A stretch of DNA of 64,000 nucleotides from Cryptomeria japonica (GCF_030272615.1 NC_081410.1:139852849-139916848), one strand, 5' to 3'; shown: positions 11,832-23,661, numbered from the stretch's first letter. The notes: generated from the sequence alone by a model not told the origin. Program-made: numbers and translations.

Positions 11832-12858
11832 TTGGAAAAACTTGAGAATGCTATGTGCCGAGGATGCCAAATGGGTAAGATGACAAGATCAAGCTTTACA
11901 AGTAATTCCTACACTTATAAGGGAATTTTAGATCTTGTGCACACTGATCTTTGTGGTCCTATGAAAGTTCAAAGTTATTATGGTGATAAATATTTCATAT
12001 TATTTGTGGATGATTATTCAAGGATGATGTCAGTTATGTTTTTAAAAGAAAAATCAGAAGCTTTTCAAATGTTTAAATGGTACAAGGCAAGAGTTGAAAA
12101 TGAAACAGGAAGACAACTGAAATGTCTTAGATTTGATAGAGGAGGAGAATTCACTTCTGATGAATTTAACTTATTCTACAATGATCATGGTATAAAAAGA
12201 CAAGTCTCTCAACCGAGAACTCCACAGCAAAATGGGATAGCTGAGAGAAGAAACAGATCTATTGTGGATTGTGCTAGAACCCTGATGATTGAAAAGAAAG
12301 TGCCACAAACATTTTGGACAGAAGCAATAAGCAAAACAATTTACACCCTGAACTGAGTACAACTGAAGAAAGGAACTTTGAAGACACCATATGAAATCTA
12401 GTATGACAAGAAACCTAATGTAAGTTACTTTAAAATCTTTGGAAGTAGATGTTATGTACACAAAGATGATAGAAATGGAAATTTTGATCATAAAAGTGAA
12501 GAAGGAACATTTCTTGGTTATTCTTCTAAAAGTAAAGCATTTAAATGTCTGATCAAATCATCTAACAAAATAGTAGAAAGTGCAAATGTGAAAATTGATG
12601 AATTTGCAGAAAGAAATGACGAAGGAAACTCCAAAGAACCAGAAGATTATGAATAATTTGTCTATGTTCAACCAAGAAGTCCTACTGAGAATGTTGCTGA
12701 AGGAAATGAAGATAATGTCCAGTTACTGAGTGATGAAGAAGATCATACAGAGCCTACCGAGCCTATATTAGCCAAGTATGTCAGAAGGAATCATGCATCA
12801 AGCCAAATTATAGGAGATAAAGATGATCCAATGATGACAAGGAACAAATTGAGACATA
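11832..12858 (+). pseudogene. A3 copia integrase core and linker
   Basis: The readable part 11832-12356 contains the second half of the zinc region (CRGCQMGK) and the full catalytic triad: HTDLCGP, DRGGEF and NGIAERRNRS. A TGA at 12354-12356 interrupts the domain, and stops follow in GSRCYVHKDD and the Glu-rich linker (TAA near 12655). It is parallel to A2 throughout. Confidence 0.87.
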
Positions 12859-14394
12859 ACACATGTTTGATATCTGAATTTGAACCAAGAATAGTGAAGA
12901 TTGGATAAATGCTATGACAGAAGAGATTGATCAAATCAAGCAGAATGACACATGGACATTGGTCCCAAGACCGAAGGACAAAAATGTGATCGGTACAAAG
13001 TGGATTTTCAAAAACAAGCTAAATGAAAAAGGTGAGGTCATTCGAAATAAAGCAAGAGTAGTTTGCAAAAGTTATGTTCAAGAAGAGGGAATTAATTATG
13101 GTGAGACTTTTGCACTTGTGGCAAGACTTGAAAGAGTAAGAACATTGTTGGCATACGCTGCTTACAAAAATTTCAAGGTATATCAAATGGATGTCAAATC
13201 TGCATTTTTGAATGGTATATTAGAAGAAGTTTTTATTGAACAACCTGAAGGATTTGTTGAAGACAAGAATAAAGATCAGGTATGTAAATTAAACAAAGCT
13301 TTATATGGTTTGAAACAAGCACCTAGAGCATGGTATGAAAGATTGCACTCTTATTTAATCAAGATTGGTTTTATAAGGACAAGTTAAAACAACAATATGT
13401 ACATGAAGAATGATGAAAATGGAATATTGATCTCAACCATATTTGTTGATGATCTTACCTTTTGTGGAAATGACTCTTTATGCAAGAACTTTGGAAATGT
13501 AATGAGCAAAGAATTTAAGATGTCATTAATCGATGAGATAAAGTATTTTATAGTTTTACAAATACTACAAATGAAAGATGAGATTTTCATTACTCAATCC
13601 AAGTACATAAAGGAAATCTTGAAGAAATTTGGAATGGAGGATTCAAAACCAGTAAGCACTCCTATGACTACCAACTGTAAACTATCAAAGAATGATGAAT
13701 ATGCATCTGTTGATGAGACACTTTACCAATCCATGATTGGAAAGCTACAATATGTTGTTCACAACAAACCAGACATAGCACATGCAGTAGGTATAGTTGC
13801 AAGATTTTTTGCAGATCCCAAGGAAACACACGTGACAGCAATCAAGAGAGTTTTTAGATACTTGAAAGGTACTGAGGATTATGGCTTAGTATATCAGAAA
13901 GGAAATGACTTTGATTTAAAAGTTTATACTGATGTTGATTGGGTAGGAAACATTGATGAAAGAAAATGCACAAGTGGAGGAGCTTTCTTTTAAGGAGAAA
14001 GACTAGTGAGTTGGCTTAGCAAGAAACAAGGATGTGTTTCATAGTGAACAGCAGAAGTGAATATGTTTCTGTAACATTGAATTGTACCAATATAGCATGG
14101 ATCAAACAGCTGTTGGAAGGTATAAATGAGAAAGTTACCAAGCCAGTAACTATATTCTGTGACAATACTAGTGCCATTAACATTTCAAAGAATCTTGTTA
14201 TGTACTTTAAGACAAAGCACATCTCTACCAAATATCATTATCTTAGAGAAGAAGTTCAAGAGAAGAAAGTGGTGTTGGAGTATGTTAGCACAAAGGAACA
14301 AATATCAGATATCTTCACAAAGCCACTACCAAGGGACACTTTTGAGTATCTTAGAAGCAAGTTAGCGGTCCTACCCCTATCTTCTACTTATTGA
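12859..14394 (+). pseudogene. A3 copia reverse transcriptase and RNase H
   Basis: The RT N-terminal half reads at 12914-13387 (WTLVPRPKDKNVIGTKW, QMDVKSAFLNG, KALYGLKQAPRAWY) and stops at a TAA. The second half 13397-13993 carries IFVDDL (FVDD at residues 16-19), then RNase H YTDVDW. TAA at 13991-13993 and the stops near 14043 are shared with A2 (offset 6,106). The RNase H tail with CDNTSAIN ends at TGA 14392-14394. About 16 bases near the RT start and one Glu codon of the EEEVFIE block are deleted relative to A2. Confidence 0.92.
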
Positions 14395-14754
14395 CCGAGT
14401 TCGGTGAAAGCATCAATTTGATGAATCTATAGAATATTATGTGTGGATTGATGCTTATTTACATACTTTTGGATGTTTTCTAAAGGTGTGCAGGAAACAA
14501 ATACAAGGAACAGGAATTGAAGACATAATGCTCTGACTGAGACTGAGTTGACACATAACAGTAGGGAATTCACTTCTCAGCGGAAGAAATCATGTTTTAG
14601 TTCTTTACTTTTTGGCATTGTTGTCAAATGGGGAGAAGACTATTGTATGGGGGAGAAGTCTGATAACAGGGGGAGAGCATTTCAGAATCTCACAACAATC
14701 CAAATGAACTAGGTCAAATCAATTGGTTTTGCCATCAATGCCAAAGGGGGAGAT
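14395..14754 (+). other. A3 3' untranslated region with polypurine tracts
   Basis: By eye identical to 8289-8648, with extra GGGGGAGA-type tracts and the polypurine tract proper at 14743-14753 next to LTR 3. Confidence 0.8.
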
Positions 14755-16232
14755 TGTTGGCATTTTCATAAGGATATTGAGAAGGTTTTTGATGATTATG
14801 GATATAACTAATTAGGGATGTTTACTATCTTAATATTATTATTTTGTCATTGATGTCAAGAAATTGATTTTCTAATTCAGTATGATGTTGCCATATCTTA
14901 AGAAGTATGATTTGGTGAGTATAAAGATGTCGATAAAAGACACAGAAAGAATGTGATGAATAAGGGGAGGAATAAGTTATTCAATGGGAAACTATTACCG
15001 AGTTAGACAATGATGAGATCATGATGTTTAGATTGTTTTGATATCCTACATATGCTATTGGTTGTAAGGTTAATACTATACTATATTACCAAGCAAAGAA
15101 CCTAGTCGGTAAACCCTAAGGAACCTAGTCAGTAAACCCTAAGGTTATTGCTATTGGTTAATGAGGGTGGAATGTCTACTGTGTGAAGTTTAGTATTTAC
15201 CGAGTTGCAACCGAGCTGTAACAGAATGCATTAAATGATTAAAAGTGTTATTTAATGAAGGAAGCTGATGAGCTAGAATTGACTAAATGATTGGTATGTC
15301 GTGCATGTTGTTTGTTAAAGAATCTATGGCAAAGGAAAATCAGCAGAAAGATCTACAACGCATATTGAACCGCAATACCTTAGCACAAGTTCCAAGAAAT
15401 GTATGCAAGTTCCAAGGTGAGGCAAAACATTTTTCAGATCGAAGGATACATTGAACCTGGTCAAGTTTGAAGATCTGATGGCGATGATTGATCATGGGAT
15501 ACGTGATCAAGGAGATTAAGTGGTTAGCAATAATTTATAAATAAGGAACTATTGATAAACAATGTATGCAGGAAAGTGTAAGCATAGGGATGCTACATAG
15601 TGATTACCGAGCATAGAAGTTTGAAGACCTATTTGAATAACAGAGTATAGAGTCCAGTAGAGGGACAAGATAAGTCCTATGACTAGAATGTATTAAGAAA
15701 ATAAGAATCTGCTTTAGCATTTTAGATGTGAAGTTGGAGATAGATTTTTATTACTGTTATTTTGTGAAGTGATAGAAAATCTCTTAACCGAGTGGACTTA
15801 AGAGTCTTATTTGTAAAACCCTCTAGCAAGGTGACATTCTGATTGAGTGTTTGAAATCCTTTAACAAGGTCACTTCTAACAAGGTGAAGATCCTAATAGA
15901 TATAAGGGAAATCCCTTAACTGGGTCACATCTAGCAATGTGTTTGTAATCTTTAACAGGATTTCTTTTAACCGAGCATACTCTAGAAGAGTATATTTCTT
16001 AGTGGGTCTGAAATCCCATAGTGGTTTTTTCCCTATTTGGGTTTCCACGTTAAATCTGGTGTTATGAGTGTTATGATGTTTATATGCTTATGAGTTTGAA
16101 TGTTTAGCAATTTTGGTTATATTGCTGAAGTATATGTTACCAAGGTTGAATCTATTGTTTTTATGGAAGATTAAGTTTGTATGATTCATTCCCCCCCCTC
16201 TCATCTTGTTAGCTTGGCATCTGTACTTAACA
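14755..16232 (+). repeat. Family A LTR 3 (1,478 bp), last of the array
   Basis: Starts TGTTGGCATTTTC, ends ACTTAACA, with two 23-bp units at 15099-15144 and an intact TATA-like box near 15536. About 20 bases of internal sequence follow (16233-16256, including the upstream PBS-like copy), then homology to the array stops and reverse-oriented N1 sequence begins. It was therefore also the 5' LTR of a lost fourth unit. Confidence 0.9.
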
Positions 16233-16256
16233 ATTAGTATCAGAACTATCATTGAT

Positions 16257-17152
16257 ATCCTCATTCTTTGGCTCATTTTCCATCTGAACTCATCAAAATA
16301 CTTGTTCAGAACATTAGGGTAACCGATTCCAATTGCTTCAATGCTTTCCTTGATTTGCTTCGTCATCGGTTGGTCAGCAAACCACTGGACATTTCCTACT
16401 CCTGGAAAGTAGCCTTGGAAATAGAAGAACAACCCAAATATTAGTTGTCCAAACTTGAACCTTAGTGCATTATCCTATTTGATCAACTTCAGATTCAACA
16501 AGAGTTGTCTCTACATAACAGTGCACAAGTCAAATGATGCATCCTCCTTTATCATCCGGTAAGCAGCATTTACCGCTGCAGCAAATACAGAGTTAATTCT
16601 ACTGGCAGAGAAAGTCTGGTAGCCTATCACCATGCAGGCATACTTAACCAGATCATCCTTGATAGAGTTGACTGTCATGCCTCATGAGTCGCTCACTGAA
16701 CCAGTGAGCTTGGACATTTTAGTTTTGCTTACTGTCCTCAGGGCTGGCACTTTCCCTATGTTGTAGAATCTGGTGACTGCATGAATTGCCTACAGCGTGA
16801 TGTCATGTGTTCTCTCCAATTACATCTTGTCACCATGGACTCTGCTCAGAATTATCCTTATATGATCCTTTGTGAAATCCTCCAGGAAGTAAACAACATT
16901 GTGGAGCTTCTTCTTCTCCAAAATATTATACTCTGGTTTGATCTTCTTATCCTTTCCACAAAATAAACCTAACTGGGAATGGATAGCTAGAGACCCTAGG
17001 TCTTCAATCTTGCAATCTATGTAGTCAAAAATTCCCTCTTCTACTATCACACTAGCCGAAACTTATGATAGGGCATTATACTTGGACTTTCATTGAATAA
17101 AACTTGCAGACTTGATAGATGCACTAGAACTGGTATGAGATGCGGAAGCCAT
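16257..17152 (-). pseudogene. N1 ORF2: domain shared by the N family, truncated
   Basis: The minus-strand ATG is at 17152-17150 and the start MASASHTSSSAS resembles N3 ORF2. Readable pieces are 17050-16820 (IILSRVHG aligns with IVLSRVHG of N3) and up to 16257 (YFDEFRWKMSQRMRIS aligns with YFQALKVRMNKRIRLS). Between them, through several stops, SRINSV, SFDLC and LRFKFGQL align with N3 NRLNSV, KIDIC and FRFGNL. I do not recognise the family; a link to plant transposon-associated domains of unknown function is possible but unproven. The gene is cut at the junction with the family A array. Confidence 0.72.
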
Positions 17153-17677
17153 GATAGAAATTTCAAGAACTCAAGAAACACCTTTTGAAACATGTGGATT
17201 TAGGGCTTGTAGATTCTCCTTCACTTCACACTCCGTCGGTTGCTAAATCACCGCTTTGTGTTCTCCACTTGACCGTTTGCAGTTTGAATTTGAATCTCCT
17301 TCGTAGTTTCTCAATTTTTCAAAACCTCAGCTCAAATCGCCTTTTCATCACTCTACTCTTTGAAAAACTTTCCTTCGCTCGAAAACTGATAGTGAGAAAT
17401 GATTTGAAAAATGCTTTTAAGCATATTCCTCACCTACCATCATTAATGCTCCTCCATTACGGTGTAAACCCTAATTTGCCTTTTTACCATTTTTGGTCTT
17501 CTACCAAATGACAGGTATCACATACTGGTTAAGGTATTTTATTGGTGTAAATTGGGGGTTCAAAACATTTCGCCATTTGCTCCCCCTAAGCTTTTCTTAA
17601 GCTTAGTTTGCCAGTTCTGTGATTTCCACACTAGGTGCAGAAACTGGTTCCTCTTGTAACACTGCTAGTTTCTTCTT
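17153..17677 (-). other. N1 spacer between ORF1 and ORF2
   Basis: About 525 bases without a supported gene, at the same place as the 304-base spacer of N3. It would act as leader sequence upstream of ORF2. The plus-strand open frame at 17185-17511 has no recognisable feature, and its counterparts in N2 and N3 are not open, so I treat it as chance. Confidence 0.5.
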
Positions 17678-18881
17678 CTAGGTTTTGTTCATGTATGCTT
17701 GAACAGTGTCAACATCAATGTCTCCTTCTGGAAGGATCGTTATATCATCAGATATGTTCTTTCTTGATCTACAGAATCTAGAAATGTGACCCAGTTTGTT
17801 GCAGTGATAGTAGACCAATCCAGGTGCTCTCCAAGGTCCATTGTTCATGTTTCCATTCTTCCTTCTGCATGTTGCAGCAGTGTCACCATGACCATGATAG
17901 ACCATATAGTTTTCTCTCCATCCAGTTGCCGCGTGATAGCCACCGCTTCTTTGCTGATGATTGAAGGCATTAAACCGGTTGTGATTCTCATTCACAAAAG
18001 GTTTAGGACCAGCTCCTTGGGTCCTTTTGAGGATATCTATCAATGTTGTTCATAGTTGACCTGCATTCAGATGCTCTATGCCCATACTTGTTGCATGCAT
18101 AATAGTTACCATTGAATCTATAGGATCTAGGCTTATCATTTAGGAAATAAGGAAAATTGTTGTAAGCCTTACTCCTACACACATTTGCAGTATGTCCTTC
18201 TTTAAGACAGTTGAAGCAAACAAGTTTAAACTTTTTCTTACCTTTATCCTTTGATGCTGGTTGTTTCTTTGATGTTCCAACATTTGTACCAGAGGTCTCA
18301 CCTTCCTCATGACTAGAATAACCAAGTCCATTGGTATTCTTGACTGGTTTGGCAGAGTCAAGCTTTTTCTCTAGCTTGACAGTACTCTTGTTGAACTTAG
18401 CAAGTATTTCCTTTGACTCAAAGAGTTCTTTGGAAATAGCAGCATTTATTTCCAACAAATTTTCATTCTCAGAGATGGCAATGTTTAGTTCTCCTTGCAT
18501 GTCTTCCTTTTCCACTTTGCTTGCATGGAGTTGAGCGGTTAGGGCACTGATCTCTTGTTTCATCTTGGTGATCTCATGATCTCTTTCTTTCACCAAATCT
18601 TCAACTTTCCTCCAGTTCTCAAGCTCTTGACACATCCAGATAGTCTGTCCTTCCAACTCCTTTCTCAGGTTGGAGTTTGATTCATTCAACTTATTTACTT
18701 CTACATTTAGGGCTTCCATGTCTGCTTCATCTGAAGAACTATTTTCAAATAGCTCCATCAGCTTTTCAACATGTTCTCTCCTTTTTTCTTGAGATGCCTT
18801 GTATTTGAGCATAAGATCATCATAGGCTTGCTCAGACTGAGTGAGTTGATGTGTAAGTTCCCTTATAGAGTATTCCCCCAT
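17678..18881 (-). pseudogene. N1 ORF1: coiled-coil and zinc-knuckle gag-like protein
   Basis: Starts at minus-strand ATG 18881 (MGEYSIREL), 37 bases inside the primer site. About 200 residues of heptad-like Glu/Lys/Leu-rich sequence predict a coiled coil, then a Lys-rich linker. Four CCHC-type knuckles follow: CFNCLKEGHTANVC intact, YYACNKYGHRASEC with first Cys lost, a degenerate third, and YYHCNKLGHISRFC. One frameshift near 18030 joins two overlapping frames; the stop is at 17678-17680. A nucleocapsid-like RNA-binding role is inferred from the knuckles. There is no copia UBN2 capsid motif. Confidence 0.78.
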
Positions 18882-18917
18882 ATCTCTTTCCAAGTGGTTA
18901 AACTTATAGAAAGGTAG

Positions 18918-18931
18918 GCTCTGATACCAAT
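18918..18931 (-). promoter_or_regulatory. N1 primer-binding site
   Basis: On the minus strand ATTGGTATCAGAGCC directly follows the LTR end (...TTCATCA). It matches the initiator tRNA-Met complement used by copia elements. Confidence 0.85.
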
Positions 18932-20044
18932 TGATGAATACTAAGAGGGGGGGTGAATTAGTATGCCAAAAATCTTTGCACTTAAACACTTTGCAAGACT
19001 AATAGTAAACCGGTAAAACAATTTAGCAGACAAACCAATTAATACACATGCAAACCAAATAGCTAATAATACATTCACCCATAGAAGGAAAAACACCATA
19101 ACACAAGAGATTTTGACGTGAAAACCCAAATGGGAAAAACCACGGTGAGATGGAATTGACAAGTAACTATATGCAGAATAGGAACCAGACTGGTTAAGGT
19201 CTTACAATGTTCTTTAACAGAATAGATCCTATTAGGAATCTCAATCTCTATTAGGAGATAAGTCCGATTAAAGACTACCTTGCTAGAGGATTTTAGATCC
19301 ACAGATGTGAACCACCTTGTTAGAGGATTTACAAAAGTCTTTTGGGCCTACCCGGTTAAGGGCTACAGACTTGTCAAAGATGTGAGTAATCAACAAGTGT
19401 ATGATCTAGCTAATAGCATAGACTGCTTGATTAGATCCTTGATAGCTCATTCCTATTGCAATCCAACATTACTTTAGTCTTCTACACATTCATATTATTT
19501 CCAACTCCTCAACCACTCTAAACCCTAGCAACAACATAAACTTTCGCTACAACCACATCAGCAACCTAAAGCCCTAGACATGATGCCCTTATAAAGGAAT
19601 CTGATTTCATGTTGGTCCAATAGGATTACATAACAATTTCTTGGGTTCAATGAACCTAGACATACTTGGTAACATGACACAAAAAGCACCGTTAATGTGT
19701 CAACACTGTCAAACAATCGGTGGATGGTAACTCATCACGAAATGCTGGTTGGTAATTCATCATAGAGTATTACCGGTTCATACAAAATGTCGGTTGCCAG
19801 TTTGACAAAATTGAAAAATGGTAAAAATGTGTTATGCCACTTTAATCCCTCATACTGCTTGGGATCCACAAACCGCTTGGGGTCAACATGCCGCTTCAGA
19901 CCGAGAAACACATTCTCCAAAACATCAATAGTCTAAAGACTATAATACAACATACCGGTTGGAACAAATACTGGTTGTGCTCTAACTCATACATATAAAG
20001 AGGATCTCAATGCAAGTGTGTGTCCATCAATGACAATCACAACA
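18932..20044 (-). repeat. N1 5' LTR (1,113 bp)
   Basis: On the minus strand it runs from TGTTGTGATTGTCATTGATGG (20044) to ...GTATTCATCA (18932). It has the C-rich tract near the 3' end (GGGGGGG on plus near 18947) and the core GTGGTTTTTCCC near 19138. The GTCATTGATG motif near its 5' edge is shared with the copia LTRs here. Confidence 0.8.
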
Positions 20045-20059
20045 TAAACATAAAAAATG

Positions 20060-21019
20060 ACAACATAATGAATATCTACCAAGAAATTAATGGTATCCCT
20101 ATATTTCTCAGCACATCTTTCCAGGATCCTATATCTTAGAATTAAGTTCTTTCAAAGTTCATGAAAGTATTAATTGTATGCATTGTCTATGTCATTCAGA
20201 TTGTCTAGATATCTTCGGATTTCCTTTCCAACCGGTAGGCTTACATCCCAAGTAGCATTCTCCTTCAATGACAATGAATTTAAAAAGTTTAAAACTAGGT
20301 TTACAATCAATGATCCAAAGCAAAAGGGATAAGCATCATTGCAAGTCAATTCAAAGTTACTGAGTACTTGTTGTCTCAGTAATTCACATAAACCATAATT
20401 CATTCCTACCTTAGTCATTTGATAAGAAACATACACAGAAATAGCCAAAGTAGAACCTTCTCTATTTAAAAAATAAATCTTATAGGATTCCCATAGCAAC
20501 ATATATTACTAGAGGGTTTGAAATAGTGTTAATTCATAAAGCTCTTTGATCTCCAATTACACCTGCCAATGCTTCAACCTCTTGGTTTCTTACAGACTTC
20601 TTCACGGGTATAGTTCCTTCTAAACAAAGACTATTAATTTCCTTCAAAGTTTCCTTAATAATTTTATATAGTCTATCTAGCCAAATACAAACATCATCAA
20701 TTATGTTGAGTACAATCTTGACCACTTCTTCATTGATTGGCATTGAAAATTCACTCCAAATGTCCAAACCCTTCTTCTGTAAATCAACAATTGATTGCAA
20801 ATTTTCCCTAGAAAGAGAGTCTCCAAGATTCTTGATTTTCTCATTGTCATATTATTTAATTTGTACATCAATAAACTTGTAAATATCTTCAATACATATC
20901 GCTCTAGCTGGTAATGACAGAAATGCACCAATTGAAATATCTCTTATCAGTTGTTTCATGAATTTCTTAAACTTGGGTAGGGACTCATCATCATGACTAA
21001 CAAACTTTGTGGAGTCCAT
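20060..21019 (-). pseudogene. N2 ORF2: domain shared by the N family, broken
   Basis: The minus-strand ATG is near 21019 (MDSTKFVSHDDES). Segments that align with N3 ORF2: ISIGAFLSLPARAICIED with NIGAFSQILKGVVYAEDP; VKIVLNIIDDVCIWLDRLYKI with VRIVLSRVHGSFFWLDSVHKI; GVIGDQRAL with GATSDKRSL; and DVSLPVGKEI with FDIPVGKQL. The frame has several stops and shifts. Divergence from N1 and N3 is large, yet the motif order is kept, which suggests a real, once-selected protein. Function unknown. Confidence 0.68.
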
Positions 21020-21540
21020 GAGATAAGGGTTATAAATACCTTTGCAAGCTTATTTCACTTGAGTACTTCTTTTTTTCTCTTCAAATTATTGATTCACTAG
21101 TAAAAAAATGATTGAAAAATCACATTAAAAACTTTGTAAAAATAAAAAAGGTTTTACTGCCAAAATTGTCATTTTACCAAAAAGCTACTACAATATTCTG
21201 CATGTGAGAAATGACCTTCCAAACTATTGCAATTCACCACACAGTAATGTTTTATATCACAATCTTCACCAAGAGTTCAAATCAACATGTTGTGACAACA
21301 ACATCAACTTCTTTGGCAGGGGAAAAAGATCTTCAATATAGCTCCCCCTAAGCCAAAGCTTCTAGAATAGTTTCCGGAACGGATTTCTACACTGGAGCTA
21401 GATGCAGTAACACTTTTTATCAAGTTTGCTTCCTTCTTTCTCCAAATCCTTTTCGTTTCATTTCTTACTTATTTGACATCAATCTTCTTTATCGCTTTAT
21501 TCTTCCTTATTGAATTGTCTTTCTCTATACTTTTTTTTTT

Positions 21541-22415
21541 GCATTCTTTGGCAATGTGTCCAACTTTATTACAACTGAAACATTTGATTTTCCTCTACTC
21601 TAAGTTCCTTGTAGCTATTATAGATCTTCATTGATTATCCTTATTCCCAAAACCATTGCATAATTGACAATAACCATGAAAGAATCTATTTCTTCCATCC
21701 ACATTTTGATTTCTTCAATTACTAGCTTTATGACCAAATTTCTTACATGCAAACCACCAAACATTTGATTCACTATGTTTCTAAGACCTGAAACTTTATG
21801 TCCAAATTTATTACATGAGAGACAACAACCATTAAATGAGGAGTACCTTTGAGCATTAGGTTATCTAATCAGAGGTTTCCTTGTGAGTTTTTTCTGATTC
21901 TGGGGTTGTCTACCTTTGTTTGTTTCTTTAGATTCAATTTTCTTCATCTTTCTTTTGTATTCAATTCTTTGATTTGAATATTCACTAGCTTCAAAACCTA
22001 ATCCACTTTTGTCTTCCAAAGATTTATGCATAGCCACTATTTCATCAATTTTATTAGTACTTTCCTTGAATTTGTCTTTAGATATTAGGGTTACAACTTC
22101 TTGTTCCAATCATGCACATTCTTCAGTCTTCTATTTGATTAATTCATTCAGACATTCTTCCATTTTATTGCTTTCTTCAACTTGTACCTTCAGATTGATG
22201 ATTGATTCTTTTGCTTGCTTCACTTCCTTGCTAACCTCTTTGAATCATTCTCTGAACTTCTTGATTTGATCTCTCATCTTTTTGATACACTCATTTGGTT
22301 CTTTGATATTTTCTTTCATATCTTTGTTCTCACTCTCCATGTTCTCAAGATCTTCAAGGGAAGTTTTTAATTCTCCATCCATAAGAATTTCTTTTGCACT
22401 TAACTCAGTAGCCAT
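21541..22415 (-). pseudogene. N2 ORF1: coiled-coil and zinc-knuckle gag-like protein, broken
   Basis: Starts at minus-strand ATG 22415 (MATELSAKEIL). The first 150 or so residues are Glu/Lys/Leu-rich and predict a coiled coil. The longest clean piece is 22109-21861. At least two knuckles remain: CCLSCNKFGHKVS (last Cys lost) and CFSCNKVGHIAKEC, intact near 21541-21585. Between about 21860 and 21590 the frame is scrambled. Same position and architecture as N1 and N3 ORF1. Confidence 0.65.
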
Positions 22416-22486
22416 CTATGTTCAACCAACAAGATCTCCCTCAAGCACTCAAACAAAAAAGGGACAAAATCTCTAATACCAATTTT

Positions 22487-23421
22487 TGAATGGTTGAAAT
22501 ACTGAGGGGGGGGGGCTAAATTAGTATTCCCTAAAACTACTTCCAAGAAATCTAGTTATTACTTCTTTACAGATCATTCCAATTAGATAAAGTAAATGAT
22601 TAACTGAATAGTAAGACAAAAATATTAACCACATCAACAAATACAAAAGAACACTAGATTTTTGCATGGAAACCTGTTAGGGAAAAACCATGGAGAGGTT
22701 TAATTCTAAATATCAATAACTAGTTATAAAATATTATAATTCTCATTGCCAAAAAGGAGGCTCACTACCAAGAGGACTTGCTAGCCAAGAGAATAAACAA
22801 AAATGAACTACTAAGATTGCATCTTACATGTGCATGAATTATAGTTCCAATTAAGCTCAATAGGCTATCTTCAACCTTTACTAGCTAAGAAACTGCTTCA
22901 ATTGCAACTGATCAATCAGTCACCCTTTTGTCTTTATATCTTCATCTCCTTCTATATCTCTTGCATATATTCATACCATCATCATCATAGTTCTTATCAA
23001 AAATTAATGCATCTCATATATTTATATCTACCAATCCATATATCAAGTTGTCCATACATGCTATTCAAAATACATCATGCTTTTCACTCTCATAGGTCAG
23101 ACAAATGTATAACAAAAACTAAAGCCAACTAGAATATGCATGTTATCCACATTGTTTAACCATGTCCCAGAACCACAAGAGAAAAATCACTTAATTAAAG
23201 ATATGTGGATGTCAAAACCAATTGTTCTATTCTGGTGTAACAGATTAATTGATAGACTAAATTGTTGGACCAAGCACCTCACTTTCTGGAGATCAAAAAC
23301 ATGTGAAATATGGAATATTGGTATACCTAATATCCATAAGTGTACTACCCAAACCACAAACCCATATCTACAACTACAGAGCAAAACATGATGGATAGAA
23401 TCACCAAAATACTGAAGCAAC
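22487..23421 (-). repeat. N2 5' LTR, outer edge uncertain
   Basis: The inner edge is supported by the primer-like site and the G-run at 22505-22514 (the C-rich tract on minus). The core CCATGGTTTTTCCC on minus lies near 22686. The outer edge is not resolved: no TG start with the usual GTCATTGATG motif was seen, so the LTR may be truncated. 23421 is a provisional limit. Confidence 0.4.
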
Positions 23422-23661
23422 TGTAGTGTCCCTCCTAGACTCACATTTTGGTTCATGCTTTGATAGTTTTATTTAGACATATAGAAGATTTTTTGATGTT
23501 ACTCATGACTTTATTTCTATGATACTTTATGTGGACATATGTTATTTGATGACTCATATGATGGACAATACATTCTAGATTATTTGATGGATGGATTTAT
23601 ATTGATGGATTATATGCATTTGGTATTTCTATGTGGACTATATGAGTTATAATGTTATGAT
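23422..23661. other. Unclassified sequence that hosts N3 (left part)
   Basis: No gene seen. A TGTAGTGTCC start at 23422 resembles the 5' edge of Ty3/gypsy-type LTRs such as the TGTAACGTCC at 53452, but this is weak. The sequence continues at 30410 after N3. Confidence 0.35.

Larger units (their letters stand above)
1..16256 (+). mobile_element. Tandem array of three Ty1/copia copies sharing LTRs (family A)
   Basis: Three internal regions (A1 1-2571, cut by the window edge; A2 4020-8648; A3 10149-14754) alternate with three LTRs at 2572-4019, 8649-10148 and 14755-16232, all in one orientation. Each junction carries the expected primer site after the LTR and polypurine tract before it, so each LTR serves two neighbouring copies. 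Such LTR-internal-LTR-internal-LTR arrays usually arise by unequal recombination between LTRs rather than by separate insertions (inference). A short stretch of internal sequence follows the third LTR, so the array once continued further. Confidence 0.9.
16257..20044 (-). mobile_element. N1: 3'-truncated non-autonomous LTR element, minus strand
   Basis: Reading the minus strand from 20044: one LTR (20044-18932), an initiator tRNA-Met primer site (18931-18918), a coiled-coil/zinc-knuckle frame, a non-coding spacer, then a second frame homologous to the first part of the N3 long frame. The element breaks off at about 16257 inside that frame, so its 3' part and 3' LTR are gone. No protease, integrase, RT or RNase H motif was found. 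Order and content match N3. Confidence 0.8.
20045..23421 (-). mobile_element. N2: older, degenerate member of the N family, minus strand
   Basis: Reading the minus strand: an LTR-like region (from about 23421 to 22487), an imperfect primer site (TTGGTATTAGAG, near 22480), a coiled-coil/knuckle frame, then an ORF2 homologue that runs up to the edge of the N1 LTR at 20045. N1 therefore probably inserted into N2 ORF2 in the same orientation; the other half of N2 would lie beyond the lost end of N1. The outer LTR edge could not be fixed. Confidence 0.65.

Noticed and set aside
17185-17511. Plus-strand 108-residue frame in the N1 spacer
   Set aside because: No domain and no counterpart in N2 or N3; antisense to the element.
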